From positions 1-32,124 of the forward strand of contig JAJEBZ010000255.1 of assembly GCA_022822275.1 (NCBI GenBank): a DNA stretch of 32,124 nt, in the 5' to 3' direction. Below the pieces are notes generated by a model, which worked only from the letters and a program-made list of their open reading frames with translations, ran no database searches and had not been told where the DNA came from. The DNA is from Candidatus Poribacteria bacterium (GTDB lineage: Bacteria > Poribacteria > WGA-4E > WGA-3G). The position numbers were made by a program, and so were the translations under genes. Shown here piece by piece: positions 7,292 through 15,805 of the stretch. Position 1 is the first letter of the stretch. Every line of letters starts with the position of its first letter.

Positions 7292-7834
7292 TTACTTCTT
7301 ATTTCTAAACTTTGCATCAAATTTAATGTCTTTCATGATCTCTGGTGCGGATTCCCTAATTTTCCCGAAAAGGATTCCGAGTTTTTGAAAATCAATTTTC
7401 CCAAAAATGTTCACAAAAGTCGTCTTATGTTCGTCAGTGAAGGATATGAAAATCCCGTGTAATACCCCAGGTTCATCGGTGTAGAGGAGACTGACGTGAA
7501 GTTTGTCCTTGACCTTGATAAGATTCTCCCACTTTTCTGTTTTGAGAATGTTTTTGTAGTGTCGTGTCATTTCAGCTATGTTCCCAACTTCTTTATCATA
7601 CCCGCGGATAAAAGCACCATCAATCATCTCCGCATACTCTGATAATGCAGGTAAATTTACCGTGAATTTGATAAATAAGTTGAAAAATGTTCTGTCTAAG
7701 TTGATTTCGACCATAGGTGTCGGTGCATTTGGCACGTTCATATCTATTTTGCCGCGAATTGATTCATTCTGCGCAATTCCGCTGCTAAAAATGCAGAAAA
7801 CTAATATTAGGGTGATAAGGTTAAGTCGTTTCAT
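7292..7834 (-). CDS. Secreted DUF4252-like protein
   Basis: The 180-residue product has a signal peptide (MKRLNLITLILVFCIFSSGI then AQ) and a single DUF4252-like domain. It is similar to residues 34-190 of the CBM9 fusion downstream: both have a VEINL/IEINL-type strand, a 'MIDGAFIRGYD'/'MLDGIYVRSYD' motif, a 'KTEKWENLIKVKD'/'KKEKWEVLVKIKD' motif and a 'VNIFGKID'/'VNIVGEIE' strand. Its ATG overlaps the anti-sigma stop by 4 bases (ATGA), and AAGGAGA lies upstream. Function is unknown; being coupled to an ECF/anti-sigma pair suggests a cell-envelope target or feedback component. The family call is from memory of the pattern. Confidence 0.7.
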   Translation of the reverse strand: MKRLNLITLILVFCIFSSGIAQNESIRGKIDMNVPNAPTPMVEINLDRTFFNLFIKFTVNLPALSEYAEMIDGAFIRGYDKEVGNIAEMTRHYKNILKTEKWENLIKVKDKLHVSLLYTDEPGVLHGIFISFTDEHKTTFVNIFGKIDFQKLGILFGKIRESAPEIMKDIKFDAKFRNKK

Positions 7835-8511
7835 TGTTTGTTTTCTCCTTGTATTGGTAATTTGGGTTTTTCAGAATAATTTGAAAAACCTTTGGTATTA
7901 GTCATTATTGTATCTGAAGTCAGATCGTCTCCAGTTAGACGGTTTAGTATACCTAAACTCATATTGATTGCTGATGAGATTGTTGATGTCGATTGTATAG
8001 CACGATGTTGTACTTCATCTATCTTGATAGAATCAATTCTTTCGTTGACAGCAAGACCTGTTTTTTGAACCGCATACCGCATCTGACTCATAGCATAGTT
8101 GAAGTCGCTTTTTGCTTGTTCAACAGCAACGTGTTTCTGATATTGATAAAGACCAAATATCATCATTGCCATGAGACAGACAATTGCACTGACACGAAGA
8201 ATCAGTAAACGTGGAATCTCCCAAGTGAAAATGCTTGCAAAACGATCAATCCAATTTTTCTTGTCAGGATTTTCCTGAACATAAGTTGTAACCTCTCGTA
8301 ATACATCAGGTGGCGCAGTTGGTTTAGGAAGATCACCTAACACCGTATCAATTACTTGTGCCAAACGGAGTTCGTTTTGACACATTTCACAACTGGAAAG
8401 ATGGGAGGCAATTGATGATTTGGTAACTGTATCCAATTCCCCAGCGATGTATTCTTCAATTTGTGCTTGGCAGTCAATGCAAGTCATTTCGTTTAGTGTA
8501 TTTTGCGTCAT
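7831..8511 (-). CDS. Anti-sigma factor with N-terminal zinc-binding domain
   Basis: This protein is predicted to hold the neighbouring ECF sigma factor inactive at the membrane. The 226-residue product has a cytoplasmic zinc-finger anti-sigma domain with Cys11, Cys14 and the HxxxCxxC motif HLSSCEMC (His37, Cys41, Cys44). A single membrane helix lies at about 102-123 (LRVSAIVCLMAMMIFGLY), and an outside domain of about 100 residues follows without recognisable features. It lies 3 bases after the sigma gene and overlaps the DUF4252 gene by 4 bases, so all three should be co-translated. The type of release signal (proteolysis or redox) cannot be read from the sequence. Confidence 0.88.
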   Translation of the reverse strand: MTQNTLNEMTCIDCQAQIEEYIAGELDTVTKSSIASHLSSCEMCQNELRLAQVIDTVLGDLPKPTAPPDVLREVTTYVQENPDKKNWIDRFASIFTWEIPRLLILRVSAIVCLMAMMIFGLYQYQKHVAVEQAKSDFNYAMSQMRYAVQKTGLAVNERIDSIKIDEVQHRAIQSTSTISSAINMSLGILNRLTGDDLTSDTIMTNTKGFSNYSEKPKLPIQGENKQ

Positions 8512-8514
8512 CGG

Positions 8515-9042
8515 TTATACCTCCATAAGACGGTTCAATATCTCTCGCAATTTCTTACGAGCACGGAATACTGTTGATTTCACACTGTTTACGGGTTGGT
8601 TCACTACCTCTGCGATTTCTTTATAACTCATTTCTTCTAATTCTCGCATGACGATTATTGAACGCATATTCGGGGGTAATTCGTCAATCGCCCGATGCAC
8701 TAACTGCTTGAGTTCCTGTTTAATTGCTATCTCATCTGGTGATGGATTTGACTTGTATGAGTGTGTATTTAACAGGTTTTCAAGCGTCTCCCCATCTTCT
8801 TCAGATAAATGCACCTGAAATTTTCGTTTTTTGAGTTGGTTGAAACAGAGATTTTGTGCAACTTTCAACAACCATGAATGTACTGTTTCTCGCCTTATTT
8901 TCTTGCGGTATTGCCATGCTTTAATAAAGGTTTCCTGTGTTATATCCTTTGCGTCTTCACTGTTTTTGAGCAGGTAGAATGCATGCCGATAAACTTTATC
9001 TTGATGCATACGGACTATTTCAAGGAATTCTTTTTCATTCAT
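8515..9042 (-). CDS. ECF-type RNA polymerase sigma factor
   Basis: The 175-residue product has the two-domain ECF form: sigma region 2 at about 8-75 (DAKDITQETFIKAW, then TVHSWLLKVAQNLCFNQLKK) and sigma region 4 at about 110-170 (DELPPNMRSIIVMRELEEMS, then a helix-turn-helix YKEIAEVVNQPVNSVKSTVF). It redirects RNA polymerase to stress- or signal-responsive promoters. It is first in a four-gene minus-strand set with an anti-sigma factor directly behind. A TGAAACTT-CGTTA-like pair lies upstream (about 9069-9093), but its spacer is shorter than typical ECF promoters, so autoregulation is only suggested. Confidence 0.93.
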   Translation of the reverse strand: MNEKEFLEIVRMHQDKVYRHAFYLLKNSEDAKDITQETFIKAWQYRKKIRRETVHSWLLKVAQNLCFNQLKKRKFQVHLSEEDGETLENLLNTHSYKSNPSPDEIAIKQELKQLVHRAIDELPPNMRSIIVMRELEEMSYKEIAEVVNQPVNSVKSTVFRARKKLREILNRLMEV

Positions 9043-9159
9043 ATAGCAACTCCGCGCGCATTGAAGTTAACGCTACTACAAATAAGTTTCAAAAAAGTTG
9101 CATCTTTTTTGAATATTTTGGTGAAAAGTTGTAATTATGTGTGACATTGGGGCTGTACA

Positions 9160-9192
9160 AAAAAGAAACGCCCCTTGTCCGGAGCGTTTTTG
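9160..9192 (-). terminator. Intrinsic terminator after the WD40 gene
   Basis: Read on the minus strand, AACGCTCC pairs with GGGGCGTT (one G-T pair) around the 6-nt loop GGACAA. A T-rich run follows, giving a classical terminator 28 bases past the WD40 stop. On the plus strand the stem is also followed by TTTTTG, so it could work in both directions. Confidence 0.8.
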
Positions 9193-9218
9193 TCTTTCTA
9201 TCGGTTTAAAACATAGAC

Positions 9219-10436
9219 CTATTTTGAAATGGGGTCTTTCCAAATCAGGATTGTACCGTTTTTACTCCCACTGGCAAGCGTGCCATTGGGTGAGAACGCT
9301 AAAGCCGTGACTTCATTGGTGTGCTTATTAAGAGTACCTATTGGTTTGCCCTTCTTGATGTCTATTAATTGGATTGCCTTGTCAGCACTACCAGTGGCGA
9401 GATGACTGCAGTTCGGAGAAAACGCCATAGTAGTCACTGGGCATTCTGCATCTTTGATATTGATATAGATAGGATGTCCATTGACTGTATCGATCACCTT
9501 GACTTTGATGTTCTGATATGTGTTACTTCCACCACTTTCTATAACCAGCACCCTTGCCTTAGCAAGTCTTGTGCCATCAAACGAGAACACAACCGCAGAG
9601 ATCTTAGTATACTTACGAATCTGAGCACCATTGTTGGAAATATAGATGTCTTTTTCTTCTCCAACGGAAATGTTTATTCGATTTCGATAAGGTTTATTGA
9701 TACCAGTGTCCACGTCATGCAATAGGAATTCACTACTATCATTGGACCAAGAATCATCAGAAGCAATAGCGAGCGTTTTATCACTCGTGAATACCAAGGC
9801 AGTGCCCGAAATGTTAAGGGTTTTCAGGGGTTTTACCGAGTTAGTATTCCAAAGGTGAATGGTATCGCCATCTAGTAGTTTCTCTATTTCCGCCATTTCC
9901 TCGTCCCATTTTTTATTTGATTCGTCAAGATATTTTTTTAACTCATCCGGGTCCGAGGGGAACTTTATTGGCTCGTCCAATAGAGATTTTCTTGGTTTAT
10001 CAGACAATTTTGAGAAATCTATTTTGTAACGGCTGCTACTAGCAAGCATTTTACCATCGGGCGAGATGGCAAGGACATTAACTCTGCCTTTATGCTCCTT
10101 GAAGTTTTTCAGTATTTTAGATGTTTCCACATTCCATAGTCTCACCGTCTTATCTTCTCCTCCGCTAGCGATCATTTGACTATCTGACCATGCCAAGGCA
10201 AAAACTTGCCCCTCGTGTCCTATAAGCACTGTTGGTTCTGCATCGCCCCCAGTGTCGTATATCCAGAGCCCCTCTGAACTTGCTATAGCGAGATACTTTC
10301 CGTTCGGCGAGAACTTAAGATCGTTTACCGTGCCATCTACCTTGATAGATTTAGGTGAATCTTCGGCAAAACCGTTTGCTATAAATATAGCTACAGTCGT
10401 TAGTAAAATGAACGTCAAGTATTTTGTCATCTTCAT
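9219..10436 (-). CDS. Exported WD40 beta-propeller protein
   Basis: Six or seven WD40-type blades are visible, for example VNDLKFSPNGKYLAIAS, GHEGQVFALAWSDSQMIASG then DKTVRLWN, HKGRVNVLAISPDGKMLASS, VTTMAFSPNCSHLATGSADK and VTALAFSPNGTLASGSKNGT. An N-terminal hydrophobic segment (YLTFILLTTVAIFIANGFA) predicts export. One blade is interrupted at about residues 140-195 by a charged, helix-like insertion rich in Lys/Glu/Asp. The start at 10436 (405 residues) is chosen because AAAGGAAA lies 8 bases before it; the upstream ATG at 10454 would add six residues. It probably acts as a protein-binding scaffold; partner unknown. It is a single-gene unit with a terminator behind it. Confidence 0.85.
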   Translation of the reverse strand: MKMTKYLTFILLTTVAIFIANGFAEDSPKSIKVDGTVNDLKFSPNGKYLAIASSEGLWIYDTGGDAEPTVLIGHEGQVFALAWSDSQMIASGGEDKTVRLWNVETSKILKNFKEHKGRVNVLAISPDGKMLASSSRYKIDFSKLSDKPRKSLLDEPIKFPSDPDELKKYLDESNKKWDEEMAEIEKLLDGDTIHLWNTNSVKPLKTLNISGTALVFTSDKTLAIASDDSWSNDSSEFLLHDVDTGINKPYRNRINISVGEEKDIYISNNGAQIRKYTKISAVVFSFDGTRLAKARVLVIESGGSNTYQNIKVKVIDTVNGHPIYINIKDAECPVTTMAFSPNCSHLATGSADKAIQLIDIKKGKPIGTLNKHTNEVTALAFSPNGTLASGSKNGTILIWKDPISK

Positions 10437-10594
10437 TTGAAGTTTCCTTTTCATTAGTTGTTATTTGGAAGGTTGGAGTTCATCATTTACGTCAATTGTA
10501 AAATAGATTTAATTTCATTAGGCATTATGTTGATTTAATTGAATATTCTGATTAAATCATTGATTTCTATTACAATCAGCATAATTCCTATAAA
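10437..10594. other. AT-rich intergenic region with inverted repeat
   Basis: TGATTTAAT (10531-10539) and ATTAAATCA (10551-10559) form a perfect 9-bp inverted repeat with an 11-nt loop, and a further GATTTAAT copy lies at 10505. The region follows nuoN and precedes the WD40 gene. It could be an operator or a weak transcription end. There is no T-run and no ORF. Confidence 0.35.
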
Positions 10595-12025
10595 CTAAAG
10601 CACCGCATTTTGTGCTGTATTGAACAGTAGCGATGGCAGAATACCGATGAGTAAAATGCCGATTGCTGCAAGGACTAATCCGATGACTAAGGTTGAGGGA
10701 TACGGGTTGAACTCCAATTCTTCTTCCGGTTCGCGCATATACATGGTGACGACTACGCGTAGGTAGTAGAACGCTGAGATTGCAGTATTGATAGCTCCAA
10801 CAATGACAAGTAGGTAGAGTTCTGCGCCGATCGCGGATTTGAAGATGTAAAATTTTCCGACAAATCCGGCTGTAGGTGGAAAACCTGCCAGAGATAGCAG
10901 CATTAACGTTAAAAATCCGCCGAGTAAAGGTTTTCGGAAGCCGAGTCCTGCGTAATCGGAAATCACCAAACTTTCCCCATCAGCAGTTCTTGCCAAAATA
11001 ACCGCTCCGAATGCCCCAATATTCATGACGCAATAAACAAAAAGATAAATCATTGCACTTGATTTGCCATCACTGTTTGCTGCTGCTAAACCTATCAACA
11101 CATATCCCGCGTGTGCGATACTTGAATATGCAAGCATCCGTTTGATGTTTGTTTGTGCAATAGCGATGACGTTTCCAACCGTCATCGTCAGCATTGCGAT
11201 TAGAATGATAACCCCACTCCATTCGGTGTGTAGGTTCGGTAATGCTTCTGTGAATATTCTGATAAAGGCAGCAAATCCTGCAGCTTTCGGACCCGCTGAG
11301 ATGAAGGCAGCGATAGTCGTAGGTGCACCTTCATAGACATCAGGTGCCCATTGATGGAATGGCACGACAGCGACTTTAAAACCGAATCCAACTATCAGTA
11401 GAAATATTCCTGCTAAGAGAAGGGGGGATTGACTCTCGGTAGTGAGTTTTTCTGCAATTCCTGGTATGCTTGTTGTTCCAGTGGCACCGTAAATTAGAGC
11501 GATCCCGTAAAGGAAAAATGCACTCGCAAATGCGCCGAGTAGTAGGTATTTCATGCCTGCTTCGCTTGATGCTGGACTTTCTCGGAAGTAACCCGCTAAC
11601 ACATACAGCGATAGTGACATCAGTTCCAAGCCAAGGAAAACTATGATCAGTTCATTGCCAGCAGCCATCAACATCATGCCGAGTGTTGCTAACAGGATAA
11701 GTAGATAGTAGGGGCCCTGTTTTTTGTCGTCTTTCCCTAAATAACTGATTGAAAATAACGCGACCAAAATGGTAGAAACGAGAAAGATAATATTGAAAAA
11801 GAGGGAATAACTATCAATCCTGAACATATCGTTGAATTGGATTGTATCTGTGCCTGCATTTAGTAGATTTATAGATGACCATAAGGCAATCCCCGATCCA
11901 ACGATTGTCATCCATGCATGCATCTTTTTGGAAATCGAATCAAACATGTCAAAAACAAGCACAATGAACAAAGTTGCGACAATAACAAGTTGTGGCATTA
12001 ACAATGACCAATCAATATCAGGCAT
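10595..12025 (-). CDS. nuoN: NADH-quinone oxidoreductase subunit N
   Basis: NuoN is one of the three antiporter-like, proton-pumping membrane subunits of complex I. The 476-residue product has about 14 membrane helices and the family blocks VFLGLELMSLSLYVLAGY (helix with the essential Glu), KVAVVPFHQWAPDVYEGAPT (Lys in the pump channel) and NIKRMLAYSSIAHAGYVLIG. Length is normal. GGAGG lies just before the ATG at 12025. It is the last nuo gene of the cluster in transcription order and is separated from nuoM by a Na+/H+ antiporter gene, an unusual intrusion. Confidence 0.97.
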   Translation of the reverse strand: MPDIDWSLLMPQLVIVATLFIVLVFDMFDSISKKMHAWMTIVGSGIALWSSINLLNAGTDTIQFNDMFRIDSYSLFFNIIFLVSTILVALFSISYLGKDDKKQGPYYLLILLATLGMMLMAAGNELIIVFLGLELMSLSLYVLAGYFRESPASSEAGMKYLLLGAFASAFFLYGIALIYGATGTTSIPGIAEKLTTESQSPLLLAGIFLLIVGFGFKVAVVPFHQWAPDVYEGAPTTIAAFISAGPKAAGFAAFIRIFTEALPNLHTEWSGVIILIAMLTMTVGNVIAIAQTNIKRMLAYSSIAHAGYVLIGLAAANSDGKSSAMIYLFVYCVMNIGAFGAVILARTADGESLVISDYAGLGFRKPLLGGFLTLMLLSLAGFPPTAGFVGKFYIFKSAIGAELYLLVIVGAINTAISAFYYLRVVVTMYMREPEEELEFNPYPSTLVIGLVLAAIGILLIGILPSLLFNTAQNAVL

Positions 12026-12117
12026 TCAAAACCTCCGTTTTTAAACTCCGAAATAGCAGTAAAGGTGTATCATCAAGCATCAAGTCGTAATAATAAATAA
12101 TAGACAAGTGCAATCTC

Positions 12118-13614
12118 CTATCTTAAGAACACAAAAGTTACAATTACAAATAACGGGAATAATATAACAACTGACCAGAGCATATATCCAAAGAAACTCG
12201 GCATACGGATTCCACTCTGTTCTGCAATTGCTTTGACCATGAAATTCGGTGCGTTGCCGATGTAGGTATTTGCCCCCATGAAAACCGCACCAACAGATAT
12301 TGCTGTTAGCAGTTTGACAAATGTTTGATGCCCTTCAACTGTCAATTCTGCATAAGGTGTAGACAAGATAGTCGGGACTAATTCTTCAGAGAGACCTAAT
12401 TTACCAAGTGCTGTGTTGAAGAACGTCAAATATGTTGGTGCGTTGTCCAAGAAACTTGAGAGGATACCGGTAGTCCAGAAATAGTGAAATGGTTCTTGCA
12501 TTGCACCAATTAATCCGGCTAAGGCACCTTTTTCTCCCGCTTTCAGAATTGCTAATGCTGGAATAATCGTTATAAAGATACCGGCGAATACTTTTGCTAC
12601 CTCTTCAATCGGTTCCCATGAGAATTCGTTCGTTTTCCGTAATTCACCACTAAAGGGTGTGAATTGAAGAGATAGTAACCCCATCACGATAATAATTAAA
12701 TCTCGGGTAATACTCGGCCACGCCACCTCAATACCGAAGATGCTGACTTTGAGTTGCTCCACACTGCCACTCATTAAAACCGCGCCAATGATACCGAGAA
12801 GGAAGACGAGGTTAAAAAGACCATCAACGCGCAGCGGTTCTTTAACTCCATCATCAGGGACTGCGCCACCCTCCCGTTTAAAGAAGAAACTATCAATAAC
12901 AAAGAACAGCATAATTAGCACAACACTTATCAAAAGCATGTGCGGTAATAATGCGGTTGTCGTCCAGAAGAATGGGACACCGCGGAGGAAACCGAGGAAT
13001 AGTGGCGGGTCTCCTATGGGTGTCAAAGAACCTCCGATGTTACTGACAAGGAAGATGAAAAAGACAATCAGATGTACTTTACTCTTTCTATATTCATTTG
13101 CTCGGATTAAGGGACGTATAAGGAGCATGGACGCACCTGTAGTTCCGACCCATGATGCAATCACTGTTCCTAATAGTAACAACAGAGTATTGACGACTGG
13201 TGTTCCACGCAACGTACCTCGAACGAGAATACCTCCCGCAACTGTAAACAATCCCCATAAAAGAATAATGAACGGTATATAGTCTAACAGGTAAATGTGG
13301 AGAATGTCATAGAACCCGTCCCCCTTGAAAACTGCAAGATACGGAACAGCAAAGATTAATGCCCATACTAACGACATCTTCCCACCATGGTGGACAAGAA
13401 AGTGAGAATCAAACACGAGTGGAAGAATTGCAATTGATAAGAGAATACCGACAAATGGAATGATACTCCAGAGAGGTAACTTGGAACCGTCTACACCGTG
13501 GTGTGCAGCTTCTCCATTGTTTGTCTCATCTGCCGCATAACTATCCATTGTAACGGATAATGTAAATGCTAAAATGATACTAAGTATAATACAACAAGCA
13601 AGTTTTGATTTCAC
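12118..13614 (-). CDS. Na+/H+ antiporter-like transporter (CitMHS/ArsB-NhaD superfamily)
   Basis: The 498-residue polytopic protein has a signal-like N-terminus (to about SYAADE) and about 12 membrane segments. Motifs typical of bacterial 'sodium:proton antiporter' proteins of the ion-transporter superfamily are visible: WVGTTGASMLLIRPLIRAN, GGSLTPIGDPPLFLGFLRG, LDNAPTYLTFFNTALG and GANTYIGNAPNFMVKAI. It would exchange Na+ for H+ across the inner membrane; substrate assignment is by family and not proven. The start is GTG at 13614, sharing one base with the nuoM stop (TAGTG), with GAGGAGG somewhat far upstream. The tight coupling to nuoM suggests co-expression with complex I. It is distinct from nuoL/M/N (Mrp-type) in family. 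Confidence 0.85.
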   Translation of the reverse strand: MKSKLACCIILSIILAFTLSVTMDSYAADETNNGEAAHHGVDGSKLPLWSIIPFVGILLSIAILPLVFDSHFLVHHGGKMSLVWALIFAVPYLAVFKGDGFYDILHIYLLDYIPFIILLWGLFTVAGGILVRGTLRGTPVVNTLLLLLGTVIASWVGTTGASMLLIRPLIRANEYRKSKVHLIVFFIFLVSNIGGSLTPIGDPPLFLGFLRGVPFFWTTTALLPHMLLISVVLIMLFFVIDSFFFKREGGAVPDDGVKEPLRVDGLFNLVFLLGIIGAVLMSGSVEQLKVSIFGIEVAWPSITRDLIIIVMGLLSLQFTPFSGELRKTNEFSWEPIEEVAKVFAGIFITIIPALAILKAGEKGALAGLIGAMQEPFHYFWTTGILSSFLDNAPTYLTFFNTALGKLGLSEELVPTILSTPYAELTVEGHQTFVKLLTAISVGAVFMGANTYIGNAPNFMVKAIAEQSGIRMPSFFGYMLWSVVILFPLFVIVTFVFLR

Positions 13615-15215
13615 TATTTCGTCTGTGCCTCCTCTTCAATCGACTGTAGGTTTGCAGATTTGACGTGCATAATAACAGATCCTTTACCTTCTTCGTCAAG
13701 TATTAATTGCCCTTCTGCGGGCGTATCATCAGTATCTTTTACTTTTACTTTTGCTACGACTTCGTTAACAGATTTTTCCATGGGATCCATGAATGTTTTT
13801 GGAAACACTCCGATCCAGACGATAAACAGAAGTATTGGTAGAAGAACAGCGATCTCGCGCGGGTTCAGGTCAGGCAAAGATTCATTGGTACTGTCCAATG
13901 TTCCGAACATGACCCGTTGGTACATCCATAGCATATAGACCGCTGCCAAAATGACCCCCGATGTTGCAAAGACCACGTACCATTTTGAGAATGCGCCGCC
14001 TACAAAGCTACCGAGTAGTATCATGAATTCGCCTACAAATCCGTTCAGAAAAGGTAATCCGATGGAGGACAGCGTTACAATCAGAAAGATGGTAGCAAAG
14101 ATAGGCATTTTCTTTGCCAACCCACCGAAATCAACGATCATTCTGCTATGTCTGCGTTCATATATCATACCGACTAAGAGAAACAGCGCGCCCGTGCTTA
14201 ACCCGTGATTTATCATCTGAATAACGCTACCCTGTATACCTGCCTCATTTTGCGAAAATAGTCCTAAAACAACGAAACCGAGGTGACTTACACTGGAGTA
14301 TGCAACTAACTTTTTCAAGTCGGGCTGTACCATTGCTACTAATGCCCCGTAAATTATACCGATAATGGCAAGTGGAACTATCCATGGTGTCGCGTTTGCC
14401 GCTGCTTCTGGGAAAAGTGGCAGGCAAAATCGCACTATGCCGTATGTTCCCATTTTAAGCAGGACACCCGCAAGGATAACGCTGCCTACGGTAGGTGCTT
14501 CAACGTGTGCATCCGGCAGCCAAGTATGGAATGGAAAAAGCGGTACTTTTATGGCAAAGGCGATGAAGAAAGCAAGGAATAAGAGCATGGAATGGTCAAA
14601 TGATGTTTTCACTAATAGCGTTGTGAGATCAAAACCATTATCATCGTTTTGGAAGTAGAGTGCTAAAATTCCGACTAACATCAATGCACTGCCTGCCATT
14701 GTATAAAGGACGAACTTTATCGTGGCATAAATCCGACGTTCCCCGCCCCATATTCCGATAAGGAAGTACATCGGGATCAACATAGCTTCCCAGAACACGA
14801 AGAACAGGAATAGGTCTAATGCACAGAAAACGCCTAACATGCCGGTTTCCAGGGCAAGAAGCGACATCATGAAACCGCTGAGACCTTTCTCTACAGAATT
14901 CCATGCGGCGAGAATACATATTGGCGTTAGGAAGGTTGTTAGTAACACTAACCACAACGAAATACCGTCAATGCCGATATGATAACTTATGCCTAAACCT
15001 TCTACCCAATCCTGTTTCTGGTAGAGTTCTGAGTTTTCGATTTGGAATCCGGCAACATCCTGTTCAAATTCTGTGTAAAGGCGTATTGAAATAATAAAGG
15101 TAAGTAGACCAACACCCAATGCAATCCATTTGACAGTGTTTGCTCCTAAACTTCTAAACAATGCAATTGCTATCACACCCAGCAGTGGTAAAAAAATAAC
15201 TATTGAAAGTAGCAA
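13614..15215 (-). CDS. nuoM: NADH-quinone oxidoreductase subunit M
   Basis: NuoM is the second antiporter-like pump subunit of complex I. The 533-residue product has the conserved FWEAMLIPMYFLIGIWG (Glu143), KVPLFPFHTWLPDAHVEAPT (Lys223), VLLKMGTYG (Lys254) and DLKKLVAYSSVSHLGFVVLG. The C-terminal 60 residues are hydrophilic and extend past the last helix. The start is TTG at 15215, supported by AAGGAG (15222-15227) 6 bases upstream. A foreign-looking four-gene block separates it from nuoL, which is normally its immediate neighbour. Confidence 0.97.
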   Translation of the reverse strand: MLLSIVIFLPLLGVIAIALFRSLGANTVKWIALGVGLLTFIISIRLYTEFEQDVAGFQIENSELYQKQDWVEGLGISYHIGIDGISLWLVLLTTFLTPICILAAWNSVEKGLSGFMMSLLALETGMLGVFCALDLFLFFVFWEAMLIPMYFLIGIWGGERRIYATIKFVLYTMAGSALMLVGILALYFQNDDNGFDLTTLLVKTSFDHSMLLFLAFFIAFAIKVPLFPFHTWLPDAHVEAPTVGSVILAGVLLKMGTYGIVRFCLPLFPEAAANATPWIVPLAIIGIIYGALVAMVQPDLKKLVAYSSVSHLGFVVLGLFSQNEAGIQGSVIQMINHGLSTGALFLLVGMIYERRHSRMIVDFGGLAKKMPIFATIFLIVTLSSIGLPFLNGFVGEFMILLGSFVGGAFSKWYVVFATSGVILAAVYMLWMYQRVMFGTLDSTNESLPDLNPREIAVLLPILLFIVWIGVFPKTFMDPMEKSVNEVVAKVKVKDTDDTPAEGQLILDEEGKGSVIMHVKSANLQSIEEEAQTK

Positions 15216-15235
15216 AAAGAACTCCTTAGATTTAC

Positions 15236-15252
15236 GGTGCTATCTTAGCACC
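15236..15252. promoter_or_regulatory. Perfect hairpin in the nuoM leader
   Basis: GGTGCTA (15236-15242) and TAGCACC (15246-15252) form a 7-bp perfect stem with a 3-nt loop. It lies 9 bases upstream of the nuoM ribosome-binding site, in the 129-bp gap after the DUF5069 gene. No T-run follows on the minus strand. It could stabilise or set the 5' end of a nuoM transcript after interruption of the operon. Confidence 0.4.
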
Positions 15253-15344
15253 AAAATAGTTATGGCGAATTTCTTATGAAAATCACAATATATCGTGCTT
15301 GTTTCCTACATAATACATGCATTTTAAAGTTTCTAATACAAGGA

Positions 15345-15761
15345 CTAACTGAACCAAATAAACAACCAATCCCAAAATGTAAGAGTTAAATCAGGTTGTT
15401 CTCGTGCTATTTGTCGTCTCTGTTTAGAAAAATAATTTCGTGGAGTGTTCGTCTTCCACCAAGACAACAACTGCTGATTAAACTTAGAAATATCTTCATC
15501 CGATCTCTTACAGTGATCCAGAACCCATGCTCCGAGTCTAACGTCATTTGTATTTCTAACTGCTGCCTCTTGAAAAGCGTCTGCAGAAATTCCCAAGAAA
15601 GCCAGAATCCGTGTATCCTGCTGTGAGTCAGCACCGTACTGGTATTCACCAATTTGTCCAGTATACGCGGCGCGTGCTTTGTCTACCATTCTTGCGACAC
15701 CACAGATTCCAGCAACCTCTTTGCTAACCATATTGCGCGGTTGAAATTTTTTCTGTTTCAT
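15345..15761 (-). CDS. DUF5069-domain protein
   Basis: The 138-residue product matches the pattern of DUF5069 proteins: a starter block with ARMVDKARAAYTGQIGEYQYG, then ILAFLGISADAFQEAA and a segment with RSDEDISKFNQ. The family has no established role. GGAGGGAGA immediately precedes the ATG. It lies 44 bases after the DNA methyltransferase gene on the same strand and could be the fourth gene of that block or an independent cargo gene. The last 40 residues end in an aromatic-rich WDWLFIWF. Confidence 0.7.
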   Translation of the reverse strand: MKQKKFQPRNMVSKEVAGICGVARMVDKARAAYTGQIGEYQYGADSQQDTRILAFLGISADAFQEAAVRNTNDVRLGAWVLDHCKRSDEDISKFNQQLLSWWKTNTPRNYFSKQRRQIAREQPDLTLTFWDWLFIWFS

Positions 15762-15805
15762 TTTCTCCCTCCGTTAGCATTCACTAAAAAAGAAAGGAAT
15801 TAAAA

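Noticed and set aside
9060-9100. ECF autoregulatory promoter upstream of the sigma gene
   Set aside because: A TGAAAC/CGTT pair is present, but the 13-base spacer is shorter than the usual 15-17, so I do not list it as a feature.
12740-13282. 180-residue plus-strand ORF opposite the antiporter gene
   Set aside because: It is antisense to a clear membrane protein, and its Thr/Pro/Lys/Arg-rich composition is what a reversed hydrophobic gene yields.
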